This document shows positions 22,988-33,667 of a DNA stretch of 64,000 nucleotides, piece by piece. This DNA is from Orobanche coerulescens (lineage: Eukaryota > Streptophyta > Magnoliopsida > Lamiales > Orobanchaceae). The first letter of the stretch is position 1, and the number at the start of each line of letters is the position of its first letter. Made by a program: the position numbers and the translations under genes. The stretch covers positions 102,789,170 through 102,853,169 of the forward strand of contig CM065801.1 in assembly GCA_033398695.1 (NCBI GenBank), read 5' to 3'. Below the pieces are notes generated by a model. The model made no database searches and was not told the origin of the DNA. It saw nothing but the letters and a program-made list of their open reading frames with translations.

Positions 22988-23009
22988 AAAAGAAGTTTCG
23001 TCCCGAAAC

Positions 23010-24146
23010 TTAAGATGAAAACAACTCTGGATATCTAGTCTTCATACTGTCCTCCATTTCCCAAGTGGCCTCTTCAACTCCGTGTCGTGACCATTGCACT
23101 TTAACCAAGTGTATTGGTTTATTCCTCAATTGTTTGATCCGACTCTCAAGTATCTTGATTGGTCTCTCTTCGAAGGTGCCGTCATTCGCTATCTCGATCT
23201 CATCGAACTCAATGATATGACTGGGATCCGGTACATACCTCCGCAGTTGGGATACGTGAAACACATTGTGAACGTGACTCAGCGATGGCGGTAAGGCCAA
23301 CCTGTATGCTAAATCCCCAATTCTCTCGAGGATCTCGAATGGTCCGATATATCTCGGACTTAGCTTGCCTTTCCTCCCAAAATGGAAAATTCCACGTGTA
23401 GGAGACACCTTCAATAGTACGTGGTCCCCAATGTCAAACTCTAGAGGGCGACGACGCACGTCTGCATAAGACTTCTGTCGGCTCTGGGCAGTCAACAGTC
23501 TTTCCCGAATCAAAGCTATCTTCTCTTGAGTATGAACTATCAATTCTGGTTTCGTCTCGATCAAGTCCGAAGAATCAACCCAGCACAGGGGTGATCGGCA
23601 TCTTCTCCCGTACAAAGCTTCAAATGGTGCCATCTTAATAGAAGCATGCCAACTATTATTGTAGGTGAATTCAATCAATGTCAAATGAACTTCCCAATCA
23701 GTTGACCAATCCAAAGCACAAGCTCTAAGCATGTATTCTACTGTTTGTATAGTCCTTTCGGACTGACCGTCCGTCTGAGGATGATAAGCCGTGCTAAGGT
23801 TTAGCTCGGTCCCCAAAGCCCTGTGAACTGCCTTCCAGAAGTGCGACACGAAACGACCATCTCGATCTGAAATAATGGTCTTCGGTGTCCCATGTAATCT
23901 GACTACCTCTGTAATAAATACTCGCGCCAATCTCTCGGGTCCCCAAGTATCTTTAATTCCTAGGAAATGAGCCGACTTGGTTAGTCGATCAACTACAACC
24001 CAAATCATATTCATTCCCGTCTTGGTCCTTGGCATACTGGTGATGAAATCCATCGAGATATCCTCCCACTTCCACTCAGGGATCGGAAGCGGCTTTAACA
24101 TTCCGGCAGGTCGCTGATGTTCAATCTTAACCTGCTGACAAGTCAA
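23010..24146 (-). pseudogene. TE2 integrase core and chromodomain
   Basis: 378 codons containing the DDE core (MDFITSMPRT with the first Asp, ISDRDGRFVSHF with the second, HPQTDGQSERT with the Glu), a GPY/F-like domain (GPFEILERIGDLAYRL, FHVSQLRRYVPDPSHI) and the chromodomain (VKVQWSRHGVEEATWEMED). The catalytic triad looks intact, unlike TE1. It is separated from the zinc module only by TGA and TAG codons at 24147-24149 and 24153-24155, in the same frame. The stop at 23010 is the natural polyprotein end. Confidence 0.92.
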
Positions 24147-24656
24147 TCACTTCTAAACGTATTCTGCTACGTCCTTCTTCATATTCCCCCACCAGAAGTT
24201 TTGTTTTAGATCCTTATACATCTTACTGCTGCCTGGGTGAATAGAATAAGGCGCGCTATGAGCTTCCTTCAGAATTGTCCGTCTCAAATCATCAGCATCG
24301 GGAATGCAAAGTCGACTCTGAAATCTCAGAACTCCATCATCTTGTATCACGAATCCTGGGGCCTTTCCTTTCTTTACTTCGTCACCTAACCGAAGGATCA
24401 AAGAATCGTTCAACTGCTTAGATTTGATTTCCTCGACTAGTGATGAAGTCAGTTCCATCACATATAGTTGCCCTTGGATTCCTGGTACCCATACTTCAAT
24501 CCCTTCGTGGATCAGTTCTCGTTGAATGCTGGTTTGGGATGTAAGCGCTTCCAACAGTCGAAGAGAAACAGGTTTACGGCTCAATACATCGGCTACTACA
24601 TTTGCTTTACCCGGATGATAGAGAATTTCCAGGTCGTAATCCTTGATCAATTCCAG
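24147..24656 (-). pseudogene. TE2 RNase H end and integrase zinc module
   Basis: Same frame as its neighbours. Holds the end of RNase H ([35 protein letters not shown]) and the integrase H2C2 module beginning HSAPYSIHPGSSKMYKDL; its Cys pair lies beyond the stops in the next part (MTCQQVK). Bounded by TAG at 24657-24659 and at 24153-24155. Confidence 0.88.
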
Positions 24657-26012
24657 CTACCTTCTCTGCCTCATGTTTAATTCCTTCTGACTGAAAATAT
24701 ACTTGAGGCTCTTATAATCTGTAATAATCTGACAATGAGTGCCGTACAAAAAATGTCGCCAAATTTTCAAGGCAAAGACCACAGCTGCTATCTCCAGATC
24801 GTGAGTCGGGTAATTAACTTCGTACGGTTTCAACTGCCGAGAAGCATAGGAAATCACCTTATCCTTTTGCATCAACACACATCCCAGACCCTGATTTGAA
24901 GCGTCGCTGTATACCATGAATCCATCAGTCCCATCTGGTAACGCTAATATAGGTGCTGTCGTCAGTCTCTTCTTAAGTTCATCAAAACCAGCCGGGCATT
25001 TCTCATCCCACGTGAACTTTTGAGTTTTCTGTAACATCTGAGTGAGCGTACGAGCAATTTTAGAAAATCCCTCTACAAAACGGCGATAATATCCAGCAAG
25101 TCCCAAGAAACTCCGGACTTCTTTCACGTTATTAGGAGCTTCCCATTCCAAGATTGCTTCGACTTTCTTCGGGTCCACCTGAACTCCGTCAGCTGATATC
25201 ACATGCCCAAGGAAAGTTACTTCCCTAAGCCAGAACTCGCATTTGGAAAGCTTTGCATACAGCTGTTCCTTCCTCAAGGTGCTCAAAACCACACGCAAAT
25301 GCTCGACATGCTCCTCTGTGTCATTCGAATATATCACGATGTCATCGATGAAGACGACCACAAATTTATCCAAGTATTCTAAGAATACCCGATTCATTAA
25401 TTGCATGAATACCGCAGGAGCATTGGTAAGTCCAAATGGCATCACTACAAATTCATAATGCCCGTACCGGGATCTGAAAGCAGACTTCGGTATATACGAT
25501 TCCTTAATTCTCAACTGATGGTATCCTGATCGCAAGTCAATCTTCGAGAATACCCTTGCCCCTTGCAGTTGATCAAACAAGTCGTCGATCCGAGGTATAG
25601 GATACTTATTCTTGATCGTCACTTTTTTGAGATCCCTGTAATCAATACATAATCGGAGGGATCCGTCTTTCTTCCGGACAAAGAGAACGGGCGCTCCCCA
25701 AGGAGAAACGCTAGGTTGAATATAACCCTTCTGTAATAATTCCTCCAGTTGCTTCTTTAGTTCATACATCTCGGTTGGCGCCATGCGGTATGGTGCTCTG
25801 GAAATAGGAGCGGCTCCAGGCTCTAATTCGATAGTGAACTCCACTTCTCTCTGCGGAGGTAACCCAGGTAGTTCGTCAGGAAATACATCTGAGAATTCAT
25901 TCACAACTGGAATAGATGAGAGCTCTACTCCTTCCTCTTTCCTCATGGCATAGCACCAAAGTCCATGACATCCCTGCTTCAGTAATTTCACGGCTTTCAT
26001 TGCTTTGATCAA
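24657..26012 (-). pseudogene. TE2 reverse transcriptase and RNase H
   Basis: 451 codons, intact in itself. RT motifs in order: [50 protein letters not shown], catalytic FIDD in [12 protein letters not shown], thumb [20 protein letters not shown]. RNase [45 protein letters not shown]. It ends at a TAG where the frame continues (RQRR stop LELIK), probably TGG to TAG. Confidence 0.93.
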
Positions 26013-26033
26013 TTTTCCCGAGCTTCCCGGTCT

Positions 26034-26570
26034 CTATCCTCTAAATAAGTGTTCCGATCCGTCATCAGCAATGATAGAAATAACTCTCTTTCGGTAATTC
26101 AGAATAGCTCCATAACGGTTGAGCCAATCGTCTACGAGAATTAAGTCATCACCATGTATGTCAACTACAATAAGATTTGATGGCCAATCTCTCCCTACTA
26201 TAGACACTGGAAAATGTCTAGCTTCTAGGGTTCCCACAATTTTCTCTCCGCTCGGTAATCCCACAACATAAGGTTCACAATCATACAAGCACGAGATTTT
26301 CAAACGATTAACACAGTTCAAAGATATAAAAGAATACGTAGCTCCTAAATCGAATAAGACACTAACTGGTTGCAAAAGGATCTGAATCGTACCTGATGCA
26401 ACAGTCGTGTTCTGATCGTCTGACTTCTTCATCTCGTAAATACGCGGAGGAACGGACCCAGCGCTGGATGCCTCTCTTTTCCCAACATTCTGCGGCTGGA
26501 AACCGCTTTGCTGCGTCTGGTTTACACTAGTGTCCTTCGGAACCAGTACAAGAGTGCGAGTACCAAAAGA
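26034..26570 (-). pseudogene. TE2 protease
   Basis: Aspartic protease motif [13 protein letters not shown]: the usual D-S-G triplet reads D-L-G, which may weaken the enzyme. Followed by LPSGEKIVGTLEARHFPVSI and the protease-RT linker. The frame is open from just after the TGA at 26571-26573 to the TAG at 26034-26036, so this is one segment of the Gag-Pol frame, not a separate gene. Confidence 0.85.
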
Positions 26571-27644
26571 TCAAGTCGCATTTCCACAAAATGTTGCGCG
26601 ATGCCCTTCCTGTCCACACTCGAAACAGGTCATAGCAGGCGCGAAACAGTCACGTCGAACATGCCCCGCTTTGCCAGAGTTATAACATTTATTCCCTGCG
26701 TCTGAAATGGTTGGTGATGCCCGGAACTTCTTTCCACCTCGAGAAGGATGCGAAGGCCTCCTGGATGAATGAAATGAGGACTGGCCCCTGCGGGGCCCAC
26801 TACTCTTATTTTCCGTGAAGTTGCCAGCCACTTTCTGCTTCTTTGCTTCCGTTGACTTCTCTACTGCCGCCTCTTTCATATCATAGGCCAATGCTTTGTC
26901 CTGATACTGTCGCAAGGTGGTACATTCAAATCCGGACATATACTGCTGAATCTCCGGCTTCATCCGCATGTCGAAATGAAAAATCCTCTCCGCCTCGGTT
27001 CTGACCAAGTGGCGCACACAAGTCAGCTGGTGATTAAAAGTCTTAATCACGTCTGTCACAGATGCCTCTGAATTTTGTGGTGAGAAAAACTCCCGGACTC
27101 GGGCCTCTCTAACTGGGCGAGGACAATACTGTGCTTCCATCATTAATTTAAACTCCGTCCAGTCAACATTATGCTCCTAAGGTCGAATGGCCTCCCACCA
27201 GTCGAAAGCCTCCCCTGTAAGAAGATACTGGGTGACCGGAACCTTCCTGTCGTTGGGACAGTTAATCCCTGCAAAGATCTTCTCTAACTCCTTCAGCCAA
27301 TGATCCCAAGAAAGCGTCTCAGCAGAACCGTCAAATTTCGGAGGGTGCAATTTGACCACTTCAGTAAGCCATTTGTCCCCCCGATTATCCTCGTTATGCT
27401 GCTGTCCCATCGCCGTCTGCATGCGATCAACAACTTGAGCAAAGTAGTTTATCTGAGCAACCACCTGTTGAAGCACTCCCGGCACATTAGGATCTGCATT
27501 ATTATTAGCTGATCCCTGCTGTCCTCCAGAATGGGAATCGGTTCGACTAGCAGAAATCTCTGGGGTAGACGCCGAATCCTCCTGTCTCACATTTCCACGT
27601 CCGTGTCCATGACCACGTCCGCGTCCACGACCTCCCCTCAACAT
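26571..27644 (-). pseudogene. TE2 Gag
   Basis: ATG at 27642-27644, chosen because MLRGGRGRGRGHGHGRGN is the typical RG-rich start; the frame is open further upstream without similarity. The Gag core has LHPPKFDGSAETLSWDHWL. A TAG at 27177-27179 interrupts it after WWEAIRP. Two zinc knuckles lie near the end: CYNSGKAGHVRRDC, in which the second Cys has become Ser (TCT), and CFECGQEGHRATFC, intact. TGA at 26571-26573, then protease in the same frame. Confidence 0.9.
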
Positions 27645-27869
27645 ATTGTAAACACAAATACTCAATATCCAGGGCAAACTTTCTAAAAGAAAATCCGTCA
27701 ATATTCACAAAACAGGAATTAAATAAAACGGTAGTATTTGGGATTAGGAGACTTACGACCACGGTCCACACGACGATGCTGGCTCAGCAGTGATGTTACA
27801 AATGACCAATAATCAAATAACGTAAACAGACCCAACTAACCCGCCTGCCAAGATATCCATGAATCTTAG

Positions 27870-27880
27870 CTCCGATACCA
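27870..27880 (-). other. TE2 primer binding site
   Basis: Minus strand reads TGGTATCGGAG, one base away from the TGGTATCAGAG of TE1, complementary to initiator tRNA-Met, five bases from the 5' LTR. Confidence 0.85.
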
Positions 27881-28917
27881 TATACTGTAACACCCCGAGA
27901 TATTCGGAATAATTACAGCGCCGTAAACCCTTTAAGTAAGGATTTACAAGGCTAAATAAAAGAAATGTAAATATAATCCAACCGTACAACTGAAGTTCAA
28001 AATACAGAACTGATTCAACTGATCCAATGAGTTAACTTATACAACCATATCGAAAATGACATTATTAAAACACACGTACTCGAGTACTAAAGTGAACCAA
28101 GAAGACAAATCTCAATAACAATAAACCTCAACCACATCACTGAGCCATTTCATCGTCATGTCGGTACTGTGGTTGCCTCCCCGCTCCTCGGCTACCTGAA
28201 CATCAAAACAATGTCCACCCCCGAAGGGGTTAGCAAAACAATGCTAGTACAAGTATCATAATACATAAATCATCAGTGCATCATAAAACATGCAAAACGG
28301 ACTTCCGTCATCGGAATCCAACGATGTGAATCCTCACGATTCCATCAACACAATACAGGGTAATCCAGCGATCCACCGCCCTTGGTATAGATCCCCATGA
28401 TGATCCCGTCGGACCAACGCATGGTGGAAAACCCGTCCAACGATCCAGCGCCCTCAGCATAGATCCTCATGATGATCCCGTCGGACCAACGTATGGTGGA
28501 CATTCGATCCAGCGCCCTCAGCATAGATCCTCATGACCCCCTTCGGATCATTTACAATATAAACCATGCAATCATGCATACATATATGCATTTCGATATG
28601 TCCATTCATACGAACAATTAATCATGAATACCACAAGAAATCAAAGAAATTAATCTCGTACTCGACAATATGAACAAAACTATATGCATGATCAAAGTTC
28701 CAATATAAACCAACTCAACATATGATACTTGCCTCGAAAATGGCAAGAATGAAATACTCCAACAAATGACACGCGTCCGTATGCCACCGCCCCTCGATCA
28801 TCCCCTATGCAAGGCTCGGACCTAAGAAATAATAAAGAATTCATCTCATCCCGTACGAATGTCTAACAATCCGGTTTACGGCCGCAAGCTCTAAAAATGA
28901 ATTCTGCCTGAACTACT

Positions 28918-29131
28918 TAGCGTGCGCTACGTACTCTACATAATGTGCGCTAAGCCTACCCGTTAACGTACGCAAATAACCAAGTTTAGCGTACGCTAGA
29001 TGTGTACTGACAGTCCTCTCTGATCATCCGACTGTCCTGCCTGATGACATAACGTACCTTACGTACCAAACGTAGCGTACGTTACTCATTCCCGATAGCG
29101 CACGTTAATATGCCTATCTTAGCGTGCGCTA
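28918..29131 (-). promoter_or_regulatory. Second palindrome array (downstream of TATA) in TE2 5' LTR
   Basis: Boxes start at 28918, 28941, 28964, 28987, 29050, 29073, 29096 and 29120: two blocks of four with steps of 23 (last 24). The pitch is kept although the box sequence varies (TAGCGTGCGCTA, TAATGTGCGCTA, TAACGTACGCAA, TAGCGTACGCTA, TAGCGCACGTTA). Confidence 0.6.
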
Positions 29132-29834
29132 ACTGTGCATGGCAGTTTAGTACTGGGTAGAAAATTTGAGCTAAAGGTGATGAAACTCATGAAATCTTCA
29201 GTGTTAATACATGCCATCTCCGTGCATATCATGCTCATACGGTTTGTGAAAGATCTTTACGTATTAAATGACTACGAGACACAAGGATACGTATCATCAT
29301 TACAACACCATAATTCATCTTGATCTTCAAGAAAATATCCTAAGTTCAATCCATTCCAAGTCCCAAAACGTATGATTCCTTTATGTAAGGAGATAAGAAC
29401 TTGGTAATCTCCATATACTAGTCATAATCGGTTTTGAAGATATATGAATAAGCTTAGGAGTTCAAACACTAAAAAGGTTCAACGGTTTATACGATAAAGA
29501 AGTACCAAAACATCGCAAATATCCTTCTAACACATGATGTTCGACTACATACGTATCTAACTGACTAGATAGTCCCAAATCATGATCAAAATGTACTTCA
29601 TAATAGTACTTAATATTTGTGAAGAATCACCTACCTCAAAGTAGTGAAGAACAAGGAGGAACTCGAAGCAATCCAACGCCGAAGGCTTGAACACCAATCT
29701 CCAATGATCTACAATCTTCGACTCGAGTTAGGATGCTGATATGAAGGGTTTAGGATGAAGAGAGTGACTCTCTAAGTCCAAGGATTCGGATGTGGGAAGT
29801 GAAAAGGCTGAAAATACGAAAAAGGATGATGTCC

Positions 29835-29842
29835 TATTTATA
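29835..29842 (-). promoter_or_regulatory. TATA box in TE2 5' LTR
   Basis: Minus strand reads CTATAAATAGG, a textbook plant TATA box. Twelve bases separate it from the first palindrome at 29855. It is the likely core promoter of the element. Confidence 0.75.
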
Positions 29843-29854
29843 GAAAGTGGTTAT

Positions 29855-30150
29855 TAGCGCGCGCTAGTCCATATTCATAGCGTGCGCTAACAGCTTTCTA
29901 ACTTCGCTGTACTCAGCATTTAGCGTGCGCTATCCTCATATCAGTAGCGTGCGCTACCGCGTTGACTTGGCTTTTTCCCGAAAGCCGTCCAGGTTCATCC
30001 CGACATAAACCGACCGAGATCCGCAGCCGATCTCACCTACCACCCTGTCTCAATCACGCTGACTACGTGTAGCGCGCGCTAAGGTTCATACATAGCGTGC
30101 GCTACGGATCCTAATTAGCGTACGCTATACTTAGTCGATAGCGTGCGCTA
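29855..30150 (-). promoter_or_regulatory. U3 palindrome array in TE2 5' LTR
   Basis: Eight boxes start at 29855, 29878, 29921, 29945, 30070, 30093, 30116 and 30139. The last four are spaced exactly 23 bp apart. Same steps as in the other LTR. Confidence 0.6.
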
Positions 30151-30300
30151 CATGCGCAGAATCACCATTTAGATCACATTCATGAAATCATGCGCTCAAC
30201 AACACCGGATCATGAAATACGGAGAATAATAATCAGATCAATATGCAACAATTACAACATCCCAAGGTTCAATTACATATCAGAAATCTCGAGTATTACA

Positions 30301-32670
30301 TGAACCGATCAAGTTCAATTTGTACTGATTAAGTTCAAAATTTCAAATCGATCTCGATTAAGTTCAATTTCATTTTTAACTGATTATGTTCAAATTTCAA
30401 ATCGATTAAGTTCAAATTTCAGTTTGAACCGATTAAGTTCAACTTTTATTTTGATCAACTTCGGTTTGAACCGATTAAGTTCAAATTTCAAATTGATCAA
30501 CTTCGGTTTGAACCGATCAAGTTCAATTTGAACCGATTAAGTTCAAATTTCAAATCGATTAAGTTAAATTTCAATTTGAACCGATTAAGTTCAAATTTAA
30601 AATCAATTAAGTTCAATTTCAATTTGAACCGATTAAGTTCAAATTTCAAATTGATCAACTTCGGTTTGAACCGATAAAGTTCAATTTGAACTGATTAAGT
30701 TCAAATTTCAAATAGATTAAGTTCAAATTTCATTTTGAACCGATTAAGTTCAACTTTCATTTTGATCAACTTCGGTTTGAACCGATTAAGTTCAAATTTC
30801 AAATCGATTAAGTTAAATTTCAATTTGAACCGATTAAGTTCAAATTTCAAATCAATTAAGTTCAATTTCAATTTGAACCGATTAAGTTCAATTTTAATTT
30901 GAACTGATTAAGTAAAATTTCAATTTGAACCGATTAAGTTCAAATTTCAAATTGATCAACTTCGGTTTGAACCGATCAAGTTCAATTTGAACTGATTAAG
31001 TTCAAAATTTCAAATCGATCTCGATTAAGTTCACTTTCAATTTGAACTGATTAAGTTCAAATTTCAAATCGATTAAGTTTAAATTTCAGTTTGAACCGAT
31101 TAAGTTCAACTTTCATTTTGATCAACTTCGGTTTGAACCGATTAAGTTCAAATTTCAAATCGATTAAGTTAAATTTCAATTTGAACCGATTAAGTTCAAA
31201 TTTCAAATCAATTAAGCTCAATTTCAATTTCAAACCGATTAAGTTCAATTTCAATTTGAACCGATTAAGTTCAAATTTCAGTTTGAACCGATTAAGTTCA
31301 AATTTCAAATTGATCAACTTCGATTTAAACCGATCAAGTTCAATTTGAACTGATTAAGTTCAAATTTCAAATCGATTAAGTTCAAATTTCAGTTTGAACC
31401 GATTAAGTTCAACTTTCATTTTGATCAACTTCGGTTTGAACCGATTAAGTTCAAATTTCAAATCGATTAAGTTAAATTTCAATTTGAACCGATTAAGTTG
31501 AAATTTCAAATCAATTAAGTTCAATTTCAATTTGAACCGATTAAATTCAATTTCAATTTGAACCGATTAAGTTAAATTTCAATTTGAACCGATTAAGTTC
31601 AAATTTCAAATTGATCAACTTCGGTTTGAACCGATCAAGTTCAATTTGAACTGATTAAGTTCAAAATTTTAAATCGATCTCGATTAAGTTCAATTTCAGT
31701 TTGAACTGATTAAGTTCAAATTTCAAATCGATTAAGTTCAAATTTCAGTTTGAACCGATTAAGTTCAACTTTCATTTTGATCATCTTCGGTTTGAACCGA
31801 TTAAGTTCAAATTTCAAATCGATTAAGTTAAATTTCAATTTGAACCGATTAAGTTCAAATTTCAAATCAATTAAGTTCAATTTCAATTTCAAACTGATTA
31901 AGTTCAATTTCAATTTGAACCGATTAAGTTCAAATTTCAGTTTGAACCGATTAAGTTCAAATTTCAAATTGATCAACTTCGGTTTGAACCGATCAAGTTC
32001 AATTTGAACTGATTAAGTTCAAATTTCAAATCGATTGAGTTCAATTTCAATTTGAATCAATTATATAAGTTCGAATTTCAGTTTGAACCGATTAAGTTCA
32101 AATTTCATTTTGAACCGATTAAGTTCAAATTTCAAATTTATCAACTTCGGTTTGAACCGATCAAGTTCAATTTGAACCGATTAAGTTCAAATTTCAAATC
32201 GATTAAGTTAAATTTCAATTTGAACTGATTAAGTTCAAATTTCAAATTGATCATCTTCGGTTTGAACCGATCAAGTTCAATTTGAACTGATTAAGTTCAA
32301 ATACCAAATCGATTAAGTTCAAATTTCAGTTTAAACCGATTAAGTTTAACTTTCATTTTGATCAAGTTCAATTTGAACTGATTAAGTTCAAATTTCAAAT
32401 CGATTAAGTTAAATTTCAATTTGAACCGATTAAGTTCAAATTTCAAATCAATTAAGTTCAATTTCAATTTGAACCGATTAAGTTCAATTTCAATTTGAAC
32501 CGATTAAGTTCAAATTTCAGTTTGAACCGATTAAGTTCAAATTTCAAATTGATCAACTTCGGTTTGAACCAGTCAAGTTCAATTTGAACTGGTTAAGTTC
32601 AAAATTTCAAATCGATTAAGTTGAATTTTAATTTGAACCGATTAAGTTCAAATTTCAAATTGATCAAGTT
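30301..32670. repeat. GATTAAGTTCAA minisatellite with about 660-bp higher-order repeat
   Basis: Tandem array of alternating 22-bp (GATTAAGTTCAAATTTCAAATC) and 26-bp related units, with TTGAAC and GTTCAA forming short inverted arms. A marker variant (ATCTCGATTA) recurs at 30351, 31018 and 31677, so blocks of 667 and 659 bp are repeated. Runs of 85-86 codons are open on both strands (31057-31348 and 31716-32007) because the unit lacks stops in those frames; they are not genes. Interrupted on the left by TE2. Confidence 0.92.
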
Positions 32671-32739
32671 AGCTTGAAAAAACGCGCTTAAGTAATTCTG
32701 GACAATCCACATTTTTTATTAAAAAACTAGTGGTACAAC

Positions 32740-33667
32740 TAACGGTAAAACGGGATTGGCGCAATTGGTCTAGGGTTCGATTCGCACCAGGCTCGTAGCA
32801 ATATTTTTTTCCCGTTTTTCTCTTGTTGTTACATATAAATGAATTGTTTGTGCATAATTTAATGCGGATGCCACTACCGGACAAGGTGGCAGGAGCTCTA
32901 TCATATTTTCCCTAGGTACATGGTTCGATTCTCACAGGCGCATTGCATTATTTTTTTTTTCGTTTTTTCTCCTATTTGAACATACAAAAGAATTTCTTGT
33001 ACATGATTTAATGCGGATGCCACTACCGGACAAGGTGGCAGGGGCTCTATCACATTTCCCCTAGGTACAGGGTTCGATTCTCACAGGCGCGTTGCAATAT
33101 TTTTTTTTTCGTTTTTCTCCTATTTTTACATACAAAAGAATTTCTTGTGCATGATTTAACGCGGATGCCACTACCGGACAAGGTGGCAGGGGCTCTATCA
33201 CATTTCCCCTAGGTACAGGGTTCGATTCTCACAGGCGCGTTGTAATATTTTTTTTCCGTTTCTTCTCCTATTTTAACATACAAAAGAATTTCTTGTGCAT
33301 GATTTAACGCGGATGCCACTACCGGACAAGGTGGCAGGGGCTCTATCACATTTTTCCTAGGTACAGGATTCGATTCTCACAGGCGCGATGCAATATTTTT
33401 TTTTCCGTTTTTCTCCTATTTTTACATATAAAAGAATTTCTTGTGCAAGATTTAACGCGGATGCCACTACCGGACAAGGTGGCAGGGGCTCTATCACATT
33501 TCTCCTAGGTACAGGGTTCGATTCTCACCACTGTCATAGCTTTTTTTTTTTTTTCTGTTTTTCTCTTTTTTATTACATATAAATGAATTTCTTATTTGTT
33601 TTCCGTTTTTCTCTTTTTTATTACATATAAATGAATTTCTTGTGGATGATTTGATGGGGATGCCCAC
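32740..33667. repeat. 148-bp tandem array with RNA polymerase III B-box-like motif
   Basis: Units beginning (A/G)CGGATGCCACTACCGG start at 32861, 33010, 33158, 33306 and 33454, with a degenerate sixth near 33653. Each holds GGTTCGATTCTCAC, close to the tRNA B box GGTTCGANNCC, followed about 15-20 bases later by a run of 7-15 T, a possible Pol III terminator. The first, divergent unit (32750-32815) also has an A-box-like TGGCGCAATTGGT. No intact tRNA fold was found. Confidence 0.8.

Larger units (their letters stand above)
20631..30300 (-). mobile_element. TE2: Ty3/gypsy chromovirus (Tekay/Del-like), full length
   Basis: Complete structure on the minus strand: LTRs 20631-22974 and 27886-30300, perfect target-site duplication TGAAC (20626-20630 and 30301-30305), primer site 27870-27880, polypurine tract 22975-22987 and gag to integrase-chromodomain between. 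The polyprotein frame runs from 27644 to 23010 without any frameshift and is interrupted only by six stop codons. It inserted into the GATTAAGTTCAA satellite. LTRs are nearly identical apart from a 71-bp repeat-unit difference. Confidence 0.95.
27886..30300 (-). repeat. TE2 5' LTR (2415 bp)
   Basis: Nearly identical to 20631-22974; in the first about 260 bases I count two differences. It is 71 bp longer, the size of one extra unit of the GTCGGACC-centred tandem module at 28362-28560. Ends at GAGTATTACA, followed by TGAAC. Confidence 0.95.

Noticed and set aside
28918..29131. 23-bp period with constant box and variable spacer, superficially CRISPR-like
   Set aside because: Boxes and spacers are far too short, lie inside retrotransposon LTRs, and no cas genes are present.
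31057..32007. 85-86-codon ORFs on both strands
   Set aside because: They are translations of the satellite unit; the strand symmetry and low-complexity peptides argue against a gene.
30301..32670. Regular repeats that could suggest a CRISPR array
   Set aside because: Units are contiguous and related to each other with no unique spacers, in a plant genome: it is a minisatellite.
32712..32732. AAAACTAGTGG as the missing right end of the CACTA
   Set aside because: Shares only the last few bases with the terminus and lacks the TIR body; probably chance.
32750..32815. tRNA gene
   Set aside because: A-box-like and B-box-like words are nearly adjacent with no room for the anticodon arm, and no acceptor stem forms.
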